Assembly: GCA_932294295.1 (NCBI GenBank)
Contig: OW028576.1
Span: 46,041,128-46,105,127, forward strand
Direction: 5' to 3'
Length of the DNA: 64,000 nucleotides
Origin: Alitta virens
Lineage: Eukaryota; Annelida; Polychaeta; Phyllodocida; Nereididae
The notes under the pieces are model-generated. The model was not told where the DNA came from, did not search any database, and saw only the letters and a list, made by a program, of their open reading frames with translations. Positions 63,746 through 64,000 of this stretch are shown piece by piece (position 1 is the first letter of the stretch; each line of letters starts with the position of its first letter). The position numbers and the translations under genes are program-made.

Positions 63746-64000
63746 AGAAAGACTCAAGATTGGTAATAATATTATTACTACATATGTGTTGGCCATTGCA
63801 TGGAGCTTTGGCTTAAGTTGTTTATACCAGGTAAACTTAACTCCTGACTTGGGTGTTCTAACCAGCTAATAATTATTAAGTGTCAAATCGTCAGACGTTT
63901 AGGAGACCCGGCACTTTGCGCACATCACACAATTGATGTTTATTGGTGATTGTGGCCTGACTCATTCCCGTCTCAAGTATAGAAACAGGTTAGGTCTGTG
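63746..64000. other. Right edge, no feature seen
   Basis: Presumed intron of the GPCR gene on the - strand. No exon recognised. Confidence 0.4.

Overview
The window is nuclear DNA of an animal: AT-rich, with GT-AG introns and a heavy load of transposon remnants. Protein content suggests a marine invertebrate, perhaps a deuterostome, but no feature fixes the species.

The core is a tandem pair of Na+/K+-ATPase alpha-subunit genes on the + strand. Copy A (848-20802) enters from the left: 18 exons are visible and the exons coding the N-terminus are missing. Copy B (33981-54790) is complete, with 18 constitutive exons plus two candidate microexons. Each chain carries the phosphorylation Asp in DKTGT, the cation-site residues of M4-M6, M8 and M9, the RRNS motif and the ETYY C-terminus. 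The Q and N that frame the M1-M2 loop are the pair typical of ouabain-sensitive pumps. The copies differ in introns: A has two that B lacks, and a third is offset by 21 nt. They also differ in microexons and in one donor (GC in B). Several exon stretches are nearly identical between copies although the adjoining introns are unrelated.

Between them lies a nine-exon + strand gene (29735-33538) for a 437-residue type II glycosyltransferase of family GT49, resembling B4GAT1. Its stop codon is 442 bases from the copy B start, so the copy B promoter is confined to that short gap. At the right edge is the last coding exon of a divergent class A GPCR on the - strand (62692-63141).

The rest is introns and intergenic DNA packed with repeats: a GIY-YIG-type retroelement remnant, a Tc1-like fragment, a broken LINE, a second LINE split by a 2.1-kb TIR element with a 7-bp target duplication, a fold-back element, a MITE with perfect 59-bp TIRs, four copies of a ~300-bp MITE, several tRNA-derived SINEs, and a ~380-bp tandem array.

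The most unusual signal is in the terminal exon of both ATPase genes. The -1 reading frame stays open from the first base of the exon, through the normal stop, for about 130 codons in each copy. It ends in a 27-residue tail whose differences between copies are mostly synonymous and whose similarity ends at the stop of that frame. It looks like an undescribed alternative C-terminus or overlapping protein.
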